Assembly: GCF_900103475.1 (NCBI RefSeq)
Contig: NZ_FNHG01000015.1
Coordinates: 16,051 to 80,050 of the forward strand
Direction of reading: 5' to 3'
Source: Maricaulis salignorans
GTDB lineage: Bacteria > Pseudomonadota > Alphaproteobacteria > Caulobacterales > Maricaulaceae
Length of the DNA stretch: 64,000 bases
Of this stretch, positions 16,609 through 26,045 are shown one piece after another. Under the pieces are notes generated by a model. The model did not search any database. It was not told the DNA's origin and worked only from the letters and a program-made list of their open reading frames with translations. Within the stretch, counting starts at the first letter, position 1; the number at the start of each line of letters is the position of its first letter. The position numbers were made by a program, and so were the translations under genes.

Positions 16609-19389
16609 ATGTCAAAGAAAATGTTGATCGATGCAGGTCACCCGGAAGAGACCCGCGTCGTTGTCGTCGACGGAACCAAAGTTGAGGATTTCGACTTCGA
16701 GTCTGCATCACGCCGCCCGATTCGCGGCAATATCTATCTCGCAAAAGTCACGCGGGTAGAGCCATCGCTGCAGGCGGCCTTCGTTGAATATGGCGGCAAT
16801 CGCCACGGCTTTCTCGCCTTCAACGAAATCCATCCCGATTATTATCAGATTCCCTATGAGGATCGCGCCGCCCTCGCCGCCGAGGAAGCCAGCGCTGCTG
16901 ATTCCGATTCCGACGATGAAGCCGAAACCGTCAGCGAAACGCCCGCCGTCGAGACTGACGAGTCCGGTGAGCCGATCGAGGCTGCCGAAAGCTTCGGTGA
17001 TGACAGCGATGACGATGATGACGACATCGCAGAAGAAAAGGCCGCCCGTCGCAGCCGGCAGCTTTATCGCAAATACAAGATCCAGGAAGTCGTCAAACGG
17101 CGTCAGATCCTGCTGGTCCAGGTAGCCAAGGAAGAGCGCGGCAATAAGGGCGCGGCCCTGACGACCTATCTCTCGCTGGCCGGCCGCTATTGTGTCCTGA
17201 TGCCAAACACCCCGCGCGGTGGCGGCATCTCACGCAAGATCGCCAATGTCACCGACCGCAAGCGCCTGAAATCCGTCGTCAGCGAGCTGGACCTGCCCAA
17301 GGGCATTGGCCTGATCATTCGCACCGCCGGTGCCTCGCGCACCAAGATCGAAATCCGCCGCGATGCCGATTATTTGCTGCGCCTGTGGGAAAATATCCGT
17401 GAGCTGACGCTGAAATCCGTCGCTCCGGCGCTGATCTATGAGGAAGGCAATCTCGTCAAGCGCGCGATTCGCGACCTCTATGACAAGGATATCGACGGCG
17501 TGCTGGTCGAAGGCGAGGCCGCCTATAAGGAAGCCAAGGCCTTCATGCGCATGCTGATGCCGAGCCATGCCAAGAAGGTTCAGCACTATAACGAAATCGT
17601 GCCGCTCTTCCTGCAGCATCAGGTCGAAACCCAGCTGGAAGCGATCTATTCGCCCATCGCACCGCTGAAATCGGGTGGCTATATCGTCATCAACCCGACC
17701 GAAGCGCTGGTCTCGATCGACGTCAATTCCGGACGCTCGACCCGCGAACGCAATATCGAAACCACCGCGGTCAAGACCAATATCGAGGCCGCTCATGAAG
17801 CGGCGCGCCAGATGCGCCTGCGTGATCTGGCCGGTCTGATCGTGATCGATTTCATCGATATGGATGAATCGAAGAATGTGCGTGCCGTTGAAAAGGTGAT
17901 GAAGGACGCGCTGAAACGCGACCGGGCCCGCCTGCAAATGGGCCGTATTTCCCAGTTCGGGCTGATGGAGATTTCCCGTCAGCGCCGCCGCACCAGTCTG
18001 ATCGAAGGCTCCACCGAGCCCTGCCCTCACTGTAAGGGAAGCGGCTATATCCGCTCGGTCGAATCGAGTGCGCTGGTCGCCCTGCGCGGGCTGGAAAAGG
18101 AAGGCATGCGTGGCCGCGCCAAGCGGGTCCGCATCTCACTGCCGACCTCGATTGCCATCTATATGCTCAATGAGAAGCGCGATCACCTCCTGGCGATCGA
18201 AGAGCGTTTCCAGATGAATATCTCCGTCGCATCCGATGACGAGGTCATCGCGCCGGAATTCGTCATCGAAGCCATTGAGCTGCGGGCACCGGGCGAGGAA
18301 TTCGTAATTCCGCGCCAGGCCGTCGTCGCTGACGCCGAGGATCTCGCCGACCAGCTCGTTATGGACGAGGAAGAAGACGAAGCGGAAAGCGTTGAAAGCG
18401 AAAGCCAGGAACGGGGCCGTTCGCGCTCCCGCGGCAAGCGTGACGCAGCCCCCGCCGAGGGCACCGAAGCGGGCGATGGTGAAACGGCCGAGGACGGCAC
18501 GCGTCGCCGTCGCCGCCGTCGCCGGCGCAAGGGTTCCTCTGATGACGGGAGCGCCGAAGCCGGCACCAGCGCCGAAACCGCCGAAAACACCGCGGACGAG
18601 GATGGCGCTGAAGCCGGGGACGCCGAAACGGACGAACAGGCACCGGGAACGCCGGCAGCCGAGGATGGTGATGTACCACGCCGCCGCCGTCGCCGTGGCC
18701 GTCGGGGCGGACGTTCGCGCCGTCGCACAGAAGGACAGGGCAGCGAAGGTCAGGGCAGTGACGATCAGGCCAGTGAGAACCAGGCCGAAGCCACGCCTGC
18801 CGACGAGACCACCGCTGCCGCGCCCGTCACAGCCGGCGCCGATGCGGCAACACCCGCCTCTGAAGCCGCGGACACTGCCAGCGCCGAGAAGCCTGTGCGC
18901 AAGCGCGCCCCTCGCCGCCGCAAGACTGCGGACGCCGAGACAGCGCCCGCCGAGAGTGATGCTCCAGAAGCGGCCGCAAGCGAGGCTGTCGCGGCGCCGG
19001 CGGACGAAGCTGCGGCCACGGATGAGGCGCCCAAGCGCCGCACCCGGCGCCCCCGCAAGACCGCCGAGACGGTAGCGTCTGAGGCCGATGCCGCACCGGC
19101 TGAAGCCGAAAAGCCCAAGCCCAAACCCCGCACCCGCCGCAAAAAGGCCGAAGTCGAGGCCGAGGCTGCGGTGGTGACGTCTGAGACTGAAGCGGCACCT
19201 GCCGCGACGGAAAAACCGGCGCCCAAGCGTAAACGTGCCACGACGGCCAAGCCGGCAGCCAAAGCGGCCGCCAAGCCAGCCCCTGCCGCCGAACCGGAAG
19301 CCCAGGCTCCGGTCGAGACGGCCGAGGCCCAACCCGCCAAACCGGTCAAACGCGGCTGGTGGAACCGGACAGGGCTGTTCGGCAAGTAA
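16609..19389 (+). CDS. rne: ribonuclease E
   Basis: A 926-residue endoribonuclease that starts mRNA decay, processes rRNA and scaffolds the degradosome. The S1 domain begins RGNIYLAKVTRVEPSLQAAF and is split by an acidic insert (about 88-145) typical of alphaproteobacteria. Catalytic aspartates are D371 (VSIDVNSG) and D414 (GLIVIDFID), 43 residues apart as in E. coli. CPHC (472-475) is the zinc-link. The C-terminal ~370 residues are disordered, with arginine-rich RNA-binding blocks and acidic/Ala stretches. The protein ends KRGWWNRTGLFGK; in Caulobacter a terminal GWW motif docks PNPase. AGGAGA sits 9 bases before the chosen ATG. Confidence 0.97.
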   Translation: MSKKMLIDAGHPEETRVVVVDGTKVEDFDFESASRRPIRGNIYLAKVTRVEPSLQAAFVEYGGNRHGFLAFNEIHPDYYQIPYEDRAALAAEEASAADSDSDDEAETVSETPAVETDESGEPIEAAESFGDDSDDDDDDIAEEKAARRSRQLYRKYKIQEVVKRRQILLVQVAKEERGNKGAALTTYLSLAGRYCVLMPNTPRGGGISRKIANVTDRKRLKSVVSELDLPKGIGLIIRTAGASRTKIEIRRDADYLLRLWENIRELTLKSVAPALIYEEGNLVKRAIRDLYDKDIDGVLVEGEAAYKEAKAFMRMLMPSHAKKVQHYNEIVPLFLQHQVETQLEAIYSPIAPLKSGGYIVINPTEALVSIDVNSGRSTRERNIETTAVKTNIEAAHEAARQMRLRDLAGLIVIDFIDMDESKNVRAVEKVMKDALKRDRARLQMGRISQFGLMEISRQRRRTSLIEGSTEPCPHCKGSGYIRSVESSALVALRGLEKEGMRGRAKRVRISLPTSIAIYMLNEKRDHLLAIEERFQMNISVASDDEVIAPEFVIEAIELRAPGEEFVIPRQAVVADAEDLADQLVMDEEEDEAESVESESQERGRSRSRGKRDAAPAEGTEAGDGETAEDGTRRRRRRRRRKGSSDDGSAEAGTSAETAENTADEDGAEAGDAETDEQAPGTPAAEDGDVPRRRRRRGRRGGRSRRRTEGQGSEGQGSDDQASENQAEATPADETTAAAPVTAGADAATPASEAADTASAEKPVRKRAPRRRKTADAETAPAESDAPEAAASEAVAAPADEAAATDEAPKRRTRRPRKTAETVASEADAAPAEAEKPKPKPRTRRKKAEVEAEAAVVTSETEAAPAATEKPAPKRKRATTAKPAAKAAAKPAPAAEPEAQAPVETAEAQPAKPVKRGWWNRTGLFGK

Positions 19390-19396
19390 GATGACC

Positions 19397-19429
19397 GGCG
19401 GGCCGGGCGATCCATTCGCCCGGCCCGCC
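19397..19429. terminator. strong hairpin after rne, without a T-run
   Basis: A perfect 13-base stem (GGCGGGCCGGGCG) with a 7-base loop starts 7 bases after the rne stop codon. No U-tract follows, so it may protect the 3' end of rne mRNA or attenuate read-through into the protease gene rather than act as a classic terminator. Confidence 0.55.
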
Positions 19430-19502
19430 TGGCCATACCATTGAATTCTGTATCAAAAGCGTGCAGGGTTTTGCAAAGCGGGGGCTTGGGAGTGGAAGCT
19501 GA

Positions 19503-20864
19503 ATGCGACCTCTGAAATCCATCGTCACAGCCTGCCTGGCATCCGTAGCCCTGCTCACGCCGGTCTCGGCCCAATCGCTGATCCGCGACACCGAGATCGA
19601 GCACACCTTGCGCGATTATGCCGACCCCCTGCTCGATGCAGCGGGTTTGACGCCCGCCAACGTGCATCTCTACATCATTGCCGATCCGTCGATTAATGCC
19701 TTCGTGACGGGTGGCCAGAACATCTTTCTGCATACCGGCATCATCATCGAAGCCGAAACCCCCAACCAGCTCAAGGGGGTGATCGCCCACGAAACCGGCC
19801 ATATCGCTGGCGCCCACCTGGCGCGGGTCGGTGACGGAATCGGCGCGGCACAAGTGCCCATGTTTATCTCGCTCGGCCTCGGTTTGTTGGCTGCTTTCGC
19901 CGGAGAAGGCGGGGCAGCTGGCGCGCTGATGGCCTCGAGCCAGCAATTTGGTGCCCTCTCCTTCATGACCTATAGCCGCGCCCAGGAAGCCTCGGCCGAC
20001 CAGGCCGCGCTGCAATATCTGGAAACCACCGGACAATCGCCGGAGGGTCTCGTCGAGTTCTTCGAGCGCTTTCGCTACCAGGAAGTGATGTCGAATGCGC
20101 GCCGCTTTCCCTATTTCCGCTCTCACCCGCTCTCGTCGGAGCGCATCTCCATTCTGCGCAATAATGCCGATGCCGCCGACCATGTGAATGTCAACGACAC
20201 GCCAGAGGAAATTGCCAATCTGCGGCGTCTGCAGGGCAAGATTTACGGCTTCCTGACCGAGCCGGAATTCGTCCTCTACCGCTATCCGCGCACGGATCAG
20301 AGCCTGCCCGCGCGCTATGCGCGCGCCGTGGCCTATTTCCGGGTGGCCCGGCTGGACGAAGCCCGGCTGGAAATCGAGAGCCTGATCGCCGAGGAGCCGG
20401 ACAACCCCTATTTCCAGGAACTCTACGGACAGATGTTGTTCGAAACCGGCAATATCCGCGAATCCATTCCCTATCATGCACGTTCCGTCGAGCTTGAGCC
20501 GACCGCGCCACTGCTGCGATTGAATCTGGCGATTTCACAGATTGCCTCCGACGATGACAGCCTGCTTGAGGAGGCCGAAGGCCATCTTCAGGTCGCCCTT
20601 GATATCGAACCCGACAACGCCTTCGCCTGGTATCAGCTCTCCATCGTCCATCAGCGCAATGGCGATACCGCGCTGGCCCAGCTGGCCGTCGCAGAGCAGG
20701 CTTTTTCGGTTGGTGATGCCGACCGGGCGGTGATGTTCGCCGGGCGCGCGCGCGCCTCGCTCGACCAGGGCACGCCAGCCTGGATCCGTGCGACCGAGAT
20801 CGAGACGATCAGCATTCCCCTCGCCGCAGAACAACGCCGCCAGCGGCGCATCAATTTGCGCTGA
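19503..20864 (+). CDS. periplasmic M48 metalloprotease with TPR repeats (BepA-like)
   Basis: A 453-residue exported protein: signal peptide (1-23), M48 zinc protease domain with HETGH (96-100), a hydrophobic loop (about 115-140), the third-ligand region SRAQEASADQAA, then TPR-like helices (about 275-430). The architecture equals BepA/YfgC, which maintains outer-membrane protein and LPS assembly by degrading stalled substrates. That role is inferred from the family. It lies just downstream of rne and 3 bases before a FemAB-like gene, so it probably starts an operon of three. Confidence 0.9.
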   Translation: MRPLKSIVTACLASVALLTPVSAQSLIRDTEIEHTLRDYADPLLDAAGLTPANVHLYIIADPSINAFVTGGQNIFLHTGIIIEAETPNQLKGVIAHETGHIAGAHLARVGDGIGAAQVPMFISLGLGLLAAFAGEGGAAGALMASSQQFGALSFMTYSRAQEASADQAALQYLETTGQSPEGLVEFFERFRYQEVMSNARRFPYFRSHPLSSERISILRNNADAADHVNVNDTPEEIANLRRLQGKIYGFLTEPEFVLYRYPRTDQSLPARYARAVAYFRVARLDEARLEIESLIAEEPDNPYFQELYGQMLFETGNIRESIPYHARSVELEPTAPLLRLNLAISQIASDDDSLLEEAEGHLQVALDIEPDNAFAWYQLSIVHQRNGDTALAQLAVAEQAFSVGDADRAVMFAGRARASLDQGTPAWIRATEIETISIPLAAEQRRQRRINLR

Positions 20865-20867
20865 GCA

Positions 20868-22052
20868 ATGGACACAAGCGAACAGGCCAATGATGAGGCG
20901 CAAGCCACACCATCGCTGACCCTGGCGGCTATTGAGGGTCTGGCCGGCATCGCGCCGGAAGACTGGAACGGAATCGCCAACCCTCCAGGCGCTGAATACG
21001 ACCCCTTCCTGAGCTGGAATTTCCTGCAGGCGCTTGAGGAGAGCGGCTGCGTTGGCGGTGAGAGCGGCTGGGCGCCGCACCATCTGCTGGCCCGCGATGC
21101 GGCCGGCGCGCTCAAGGGCGCCCTGCCGCTCTATCTCAAATTCCACAGCCAGGGCGAATATGTCTTCGACCATGGCTGGGCCGAGAGTTTTGAACAGGCC
21201 GGCGGGCGCTATTACCCCAAACTCCTGACCGCCATTCCATTCTCTCCCGTGACCGGGCGCCGGATCCTGGCGACAGACCACGCGGTTCGCCGTGCACTTG
21301 TGACCGGCATGACCGAAGCCGCACGCCAATGGGGCGTGTCGAGCTGGCATGTAAACTTTCCCACGCCCGCAGAATGGTCGGAACTGGGCGAGGCCGGCCT
21401 GCTGCAACGCATCGACCGGCAATTCATCTGGTCCAATCGCGGCTATGCCAGCTATGACGATTTTCTCGGGGCCCTCTCCTCACGCAAACGCAAGGCCCTG
21501 CGCAACGAACGCGCCTCGGCCCAGGCCGGGCTAGAGATCGAGCATCTCACGGGTCCCGATCTGAAACCGGAGCACTGGGACGTCTTCTTCGCCTGCTATC
21601 AGGACACCGGCGCACGCAAATGGGGCCGCCCCTATCTCAACCGCGAATTCTTCGAACTGATCCATCAACGCATGGCCGACCAGGTCCTGCTGGTTCTGGC
21701 GAAGAAGGATGGGCGCCATATCGCCGCCGCGCTCAACTTCATTGGCTCCAATGCCCTGTATGGCCGCTATTGGGGCCTGCTGGAAGAGCATCCTCACCTG
21801 CATTTCGAGCTCTGCTATCACCAGGCGATCGATGTCGCGATCCGGCTTGGTCTCGACCGTGTTGAAGCCGGTGCCCAGGGCGAGCACAAGCTGGCGCGCG
21901 GCTACCGCCCGCAACCGGTCTATTCCGCCCACTGGATCGCGCATGAGGGCTTCCGCCATGCCGTCGCCGACTATCTGGAACGCGAGCGCCCGGCCGTGCT
22001 CGCGGACATCGCCTTGCTTGATGCGGAAAGTCCGTATAAAATCTGTGATTGA
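20868..22052 (+). CDS. FemAB/GNAT-like protein (PF04339 type)
   Basis: A 394-residue soluble protein resembling the FemAB_like (former DUF482) family, a GNAT-fold group. Family-like motifs are DPFLSWNFLQALEESG, FDHGWAESFE, YPKLLTAIPFSPVTG, SSWHVNFPT and YDDFLGALSSRKRKALRNER. The C-terminal part has VEAGAQGEHKLARGYRP. Fem-type enzymes add amino acids to peptidoglycan precursors, but this subgroup's substrate is not established. It starts 3 bases after the M48 gene, and its stop overlaps the next start (TGATG). Confidence 0.85.
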   Translation: MDTSEQANDEAQATPSLTLAAIEGLAGIAPEDWNGIANPPGAEYDPFLSWNFLQALEESGCVGGESGWAPHHLLARDAAGALKGALPLYLKFHSQGEYVFDHGWAESFEQAGGRYYPKLLTAIPFSPVTGRRILATDHAVRRALVTGMTEAARQWGVSSWHVNFPTPAEWSELGEAGLLQRIDRQFIWSNRGYASYDDFLGALSSRKRKALRNERASAQAGLEIEHLTGPDLKPEHWDVFFACYQDTGARKWGRPYLNREFFELIHQRMADQVLLVLAKKDGRHIAAALNFIGSNALYGRYWGLLEEHPHLHFELCYHQAIDVAIRLGLDRVEAGAQGEHKLARGYRPQPVYSAHWIAHEGFRHAVADYLERERPAVLADIALLDAESPYKICD

Positions 22053-22483
22053 TGGTCAACCCAACCACACCCGTACTGGTCCACTCCCACGGACACGCCG
22101 TGATCGTGGTGAATGCCCTCCAGGCCGCCGGCATCCCGGCGGTGATCGCCGACAATCATATGCAGGACCTCTATCCGGGGATGGATCACGGATTTCTTCG
22201 CCCCCGTATTCTGGTGCCTCCGGCCTGCGAGGCCGAGGCGCGCGCCATCATCGCGCAGGCCCAGGTCACAGACGAAGCCCCGCTCTACCCCTGCCCGCAC
22301 TGCGGCGGTGAAACCCAGGTCAGGACACGCCCTGTCATGGCCGCGGTCCTACTGACACTGACGGGACAGTTTTCGAAACTCCGCAACCAGCCTCGCTTTT
22401 GCCGCGACTGCGACAGCTATGACGACGTCGCCGATCCCGAGCCCTTCACGGCCGAAGAACTGGGTTATCCGCCCATCCGCTGA
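22052..22483 (+). CDS. DUF2007-domain protein with C-terminal zinc ribbon
   Basis: A 143-residue protein. The N-terminal ~75 residues fit the DUF2007 fold (a small alpha/beta domain often called a putative signal-transducing protein), here VLVHSHGHAVIVVNALQAAG. The C-terminal half carries CPHCGG and CRDCDSYD, a likely zinc ribbon. Its role is unknown. The ATG overlaps the stop of the FemAB-like gene by one base, which indicates coupled translation. Confidence 0.78.
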   Translation: MVNPTTPVLVHSHGHAVIVVNALQAAGIPAVIADNHMQDLYPGMDHGFLRPRILVPPACEAEARAIIAQAQVTDEAPLYPCPHCGGETQVRTRPVMAAVLLTLTGQFSKLRNQPRFCRDCDSYDDVADPEPFTAEELGYPPIR

Positions 22484-22632
22484 CCCTGCAGTGAAATCGC
22501 TGATTTCCCTTTGAGGGCGCGGCGGCCAGCCATCCCCTGACAGCGCTTGGCAGGATGCAGCTCGCCCGATCACGCTGCTGGATCATCCGCGCCCGAAATC
22601 CTACACTCCACCGGCAAACTCGGAGACACGCC

Positions 22633-23064
22633 ATGAGCCTCGACGGCAGCTACGACCCGGACAATATTTTCGCGAAGATCCTGCGCGGCGAACTGCCCTG
22701 CGTGAAAATCTATGAGGACGATGTGGTCCTCTCCTTCATGGATATCTTCCCGCAGGCACCCGGCCATGTCCTCGTCGTGCCCAAGGAAGCGGCGCGCAAT
22801 GCGCTGGAGCTGTCGGATGATGCCCTTGCGGCAGCCATGTTGCGGGTCAAGCGGATCGGCAATGCGGTCAAGGCCGCGCTGGCGCCGGACGGGATCATGA
22901 TCGCCCAGCTCAATGGCGCGCCCGCCGGCCAGACCGTCTTCCACGTCCATTTCCACATCATTCCGCGCAGCGATGGCGCGCAACTCGCCATGCATGCCGG
23001 CGGCAAGGCGGATATGGCCGAGCTGGAGGCCCAGGCCAAGAAGATCGCCTCTTTCCTGGACTAG
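22633..23064 (+). CDS. HIT-family nucleotide hydrolase/transferase
   Basis: A 143-residue HIT (histidine triad) protein, HinT-like. The triad HVHFHII places histidines at 104, 106 and 108, with H106/H108 at the catalytic end. Upstream elements ILRGELPCVKIYEDD, FMDIFPQAPGHVLVVPK and LNGAPAGQTVFHVHF are family hallmarks. Such enzymes hydrolyse AMP-lysine or related adenylates; the physiological substrate is unclear. GGAGA precedes the ATG at 22633. Its TAG stop shares a CTAG with the stop of the convergent recQ. Confidence 0.94.
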   Translation: MSLDGSYDPDNIFAKILRGELPCVKIYEDDVVLSFMDIFPQAPGHVLVVPKEAARNALELSDDALAAAMLRVKRIGNAVKAALAPDGIMIAQLNGAPAGQTVFHVHFHIIPRSDGAQLAMHAGGKADMAELEAQAKKIASFLD

Positions 23065-24869
23065 GCCCCGGCCTGCCCCTGGATCGCTGCCAGGAAAGCC
23101 TCGCCGAGATCGGCCAGCTTCTTCGGTCCGACGCCATTAACGGCCGCCATCTGCTCCAGGTTTCCAGGCCGGAGATGGCACATATCGATCAGGGTCGCAT
23201 CAGAGAAAATGACATAGGCAGGGACATTGCGCTCGGCGGCGAGTTCGCGACGCAGCCCTTTGAGCGCGGACAGCAAATCCGAATCAACATCGGCTTCAGC
23301 GGCAAGGCTGGCGGCGCTGCGGCGGGGCTTTTTCTCGCCCTTCGCCGGGACGATTTCGCGCAATTGGAAAGTCTCGCGCCCCTTGAGCACCGCCTCACCA
23401 CGCGGGGTGAGTTTGAGACCGCCATACTGGTCGATATCGACCACGAGATAGCCGCCCGCCACGGCCTGCCGGATCAGCCCCTGCCAGAAGGGTTTTGGCC
23501 TGTCCTTGCCCACACCCCAGGTCGGCAGGGCGTCATGACCGCGGGCGCGAATTTTATCGGTATCACCGCCCCTGAGCACATCGATGACATGACCGGCGCC
23601 GAACACCTGGCCGGTGCGCAAAATGGCGGAAAACAACATTTGCGCTTCGCGCGTCCCGTCGAGCAGAACCGGCGGATCGAGGCAGATATCGCAATTGCCA
23701 CAGGCTTTCGAGCCCGGCTCGCCGAAATAGGACAGAAGCGTGATGCGGCGGCACTGGGTCGCCTCACAATAGGATAACAGCGCATCGAGGCGCTGATGCT
23801 CGCGCCGCTTGTGGGCGTCGTCCTCGCCATCATCATCGATGAAACGCCGGCGAAGGCTGGCATCACCGAGGCCATAGAGCATCATCGCATCGGCCGGCGC
23901 ACCATCGCGGCCGGCACGGCCGATCTCCTGGTAGTAGGCCTCCATCGAGCCGGGCATGTTGAGATGGAAGACATAGCGAATATCGGGCTTGTCGATCCCC
24001 ATCCCGAAAGCGATCGTCGCCACCATGATCACGGCCGCCTCGGCCATGAAGATTTCCTGGTTCTCGCGCCGCATCTCCGGCGACATGCCCGCATGATAGG
24101 ACAGGGCGCGATAGCCCTCCGCCTTCAGCATGGCAGCGACCTCTTCGGTCAGCTTGCGCGACAGGCAATAGACGATGCCGGACTGTTCCCGCCGCTCGGC
24201 GAGGAAACCGAGCAATTGCGGCTTCCACTGCGCCTTCGGCAGAACGGCGAGATTGAGATTGGGGCGGTCAAAGCCGCGCACCACCGTATCGCCCTCACCG
24301 CCAAACAGTTTCTCCGCGATATCGGTGCGCGTGGCGCTGTCGGCGGTGGCCGTGAAGGCGGCCAGGGTCGCGTTGGGGAAATGGTGTTTGAGCTGGGAGA
24401 GTTGCTCGTATTCGGGCCGGAAGCTGGCACCCCATTTGGAGATGCAGTGCGCCTCGTCGACCACGAACAGACCCGGATTGACCGGTTTGAGCGCGTCGAG
24501 CATGCGCCCCGTCATCAACCGCTCCGGCGAGAGGTAAAGCAGTTTCGCCTCGCCCGACTGGAAAGCCCGCCAGGCAGCAACATTCTGTTCGCGGTCGCGC
24601 CCGGAATGGATCGCTGCTGCCGTTACCCCATTGGCCGCGAGCCCGGCAATCTGGTCATCCATCAGCGCCACGAGCGGCGAAACAATGATTGAGGGCCGCT
24701 CCAGCATCAAAGCCGGCACCTGGTAGCACAGCGACTTACCCGCCCCGGTCGGCATCACACACAGCGTATGCGTCCCTGCGAGCAAGCGCTCGACGATGGG
24801 CAACTGACCCGGCCGGAATTCGGGGAAGCCGAACACGGATTTGAGGATGGATTGCGGGGATTGGGTCAT
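23061..24869 (-). CDS. recQ: ATP-dependent DNA helicase RecQ
   Basis: A 602-residue 3'-5' helicase used in recombinational repair. Walker A GAGKS (42-46), DEAH (138-141), motif VI QEIGRAGRDG, the RQC zinc site (CEATQCRRI... CGNCDIC), the winged helix and a C-terminal HRDC domain (about 520-595) are all present. Length and order are standard. It is convergent to the HIT gene with overlapping stops, and is followed upstream by the DUF2306 gene in the same direction, but the 115-base gap has no obvious terminator. Confidence 0.96.
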   Translation of the reverse strand: MTQSPQSILKSVFGFPEFRPGQLPIVERLLAGTHTLCVMPTGAGKSLCYQVPALMLERPSIIVSPLVALMDDQIAGLAANGVTAAAIHSGRDREQNVAAWRAFQSGEAKLLYLSPERLMTGRMLDALKPVNPGLFVVDEAHCISKWGASFRPEYEQLSQLKHHFPNATLAAFTATADSATRTDIAEKLFGGEGDTVVRGFDRPNLNLAVLPKAQWKPQLLGFLAERREQSGIVYCLSRKLTEEVAAMLKAEGYRALSYHAGMSPEMRRENQEIFMAEAAVIMVATIAFGMGIDKPDIRYVFHLNMPGSMEAYYQEIGRAGRDGAPADAMMLYGLGDASLRRRFIDDDGEDDAHKRREHQRLDALLSYCEATQCRRITLLSYFGEPGSKACGNCDICLDPPVLLDGTREAQMLFSAILRTGQVFGAGHVIDVLRGGDTDKIRARGHDALPTWGVGKDRPKPFWQGLIRQAVAGGYLVVDIDQYGGLKLTPRGEAVLKGRETFQLREIVPAKGEKKPRRSAASLAAEADVDSDLLSALKGLRRELAAERNVPAYVIFSDATLIDMCHLRPGNLEQMAAVNGVGPKKLADLGEAFLAAIQGQAGA

Positions 24870-24984
24870 GGGACACGTGAGGCAGAGGGGCCAGATCAGC
24901 CTGGCACACCCCCCCGACTAGCACGCGTGAGCGCGATCAAACAGGGCCCGCGCGCCCTTGTGCACAGACCCGGTCTTCCCGGCG

Positions 24985-25806
24985 CTAGAGGTGCGGACTC
25001 CACATGAACATCCAGGCACCGAAGATCCCGGCGGCTGTGACCAGGGTCAGCAGCAGGACCAGGCCCGCCACAGCCAGCTTGGGTGCCGCCGCATTGGCGC
25101 GGCCTGCCCTGAAGTAGAGTTCCAGCACGGCCAGCGGCAGGAGATAACAGGCGAAGGCGAGTGTCAGGTCGAAGGGACCATCGAGTTGCGGGGTCGAGCC
25201 GACCGGGCCTTGCATGGCGATGATCCAGGCCATGAAGCCGATGCGGAAGAACCAGACGCCATTGACCAGGATGAAGAGCCGCATCGCCCAGCGCCTGTGC
25301 GGGTCGATGCGGCGCTTCATCGCCAGGCGCAGGGCGACCGGTGCGGCAATCAGGATCAGGACGCCGTTGAGGCTCACGCCCAGCGCCCCGAGATCACTCA
25401 GCCGGGCCTCGCGTAACCAGGTCATCCACAGGCCGCCAACCGCCAGGACGACTGCAATGACCATGAAGACACGTCCATTCCAGCGATGCAGGGCGGGCAC
25501 CCGCTTTCGCAGCATCGGGATCAGCTGCAGCGTGCCACCCATCGTGATGACAGCCGCCAACAGGACATGGACGGCGAACATGAGATTGCCGAACCAGTCG
25601 CCGCCCACATAACCGACGATCACACCGGTCTCGTTCCAGTCCTGCGGGTTACCAGTGGCGGTGGTCACGCCGTAAACATTGAGAATATACCAGACGAAGG
25701 TCCACTGGCCGGCCGTGGCGACCAGGAACCAGGCCAGGCCGGCTCCCTTGAGCAGTCCGCCAGCACCGAGGCGCGTGCGAGATCGTGTTTGCGAATTATC
25801 ACTCAT
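24985..25806 (-). CDS. DUF2306 multi-pass membrane protein
   Basis: A 273-residue integral membrane protein with about 7-8 hydrophobic helices, matching the DUF2306 family. Conserved-looking pieces are HVLLAAVITMGGTLQL, LHRWNGRVF, MKRRIDPHRRWAMRLF and LVNGVWFFRIGFM, with paired His/Arg in loops that resemble cytochrome-like or ferric-reductase-like families. The function is unknown. The start MSDNSQTR (25806) is chosen because the upstream in-frame extension overlaps a tandem DNA repeat; ATG 25845 is an alternative. It is divergent from a membrane-anchored AraC regulator, which may control it (inference). Confidence 0.8.
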   Translation of the reverse strand: MSDNSQTRSRTRLGAGGLLKGAGLAWFLVATAGQWTFVWYILNVYGVTTATGNPQDWNETGVIVGYVGGDWFGNLMFAVHVLLAAVITMGGTLQLIPMLRKRVPALHRWNGRVFMVIAVVLAVGGLWMTWLREARLSDLGALGVSLNGVLILIAAPVALRLAMKRRIDPHRRWAMRLFILVNGVWFFRIGFMAWIIAMQGPVGSTPQLDGPFDLTLAFACYLLPLAVLELYFRAGRANAAAPKLAVAGLVLLLTLVTAAGIFGAWMFMWSPHL

Positions 25807-25885
25807 GATTGATCCATTTTCCAACGAGACTGGCTTCAGCCTCATTCATCCATTGTCCGGCAAGACCGGCCTCAGCCTCGCCCAT
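25799..25885 (-). CDS. possible 28-residue leader ORF with tandem 12-residue repeat
   Basis: A short open frame runs MGEAEAGLAGQWM / NEAEASLVGKWI / NHE and stops at TGA 25799-25801, overlapping the DUF2306 start codon (25804-25806). The coding region consists of two copies of a 12-codon unit. A GGGGG tract lies very close to the ATG. Stop-start overlap would allow translational coupling. It may be chance coding over a 36-base DNA repeat, and no homolog is known to me. Confidence 0.3.
   Translation of the reverse strand: MGEAEAGLAGQWMNEAEASLVGKWINHE
25812..25883. repeat. two-copy 36-base direct repeat between DUF2306 and AraC genes
   Basis: Copies at 25812-25847 and 25848-25883 share ATCCATT, CC, AGAC-GGC and TCAGCCTC at the same spacing, roughly 28 of 36 identical. 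The period is a multiple of 3. The repeat lies between the divergent genes, so it could be a paired regulator-binding site or a coding duplication. Confidence 0.75.
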
Positions 25886-26045
25886 CGCCCCCTGGCCTGG
25901 ATGGAATGCATCGCCGGGCATCCCCGGGTCTTGCCGATTTGGAAATCGGCGACAGTTTTTCGGGTCCCGGTTGCAGACAGGTGCGGGGTTGCCATCGCTT
26001 CCCGCTCCAGGCGAGTATGCGGGCGTGAACGCAGGGAATTTGCCG

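Noticed and set aside
18765..20477. A 570-codon minus-strand open frame
   Set aside because: It lies antisense to the rne tail and the M48 gene; its Ala/Gly/Arg-rich composition is a by-product of high GC content, with no recognisable domain.
23061..23064. Misannotated ends of HIT and recQ because their stops overlap
   Set aside because: Both C-termini end where their families normally end; the CTAG simply serves both strands.
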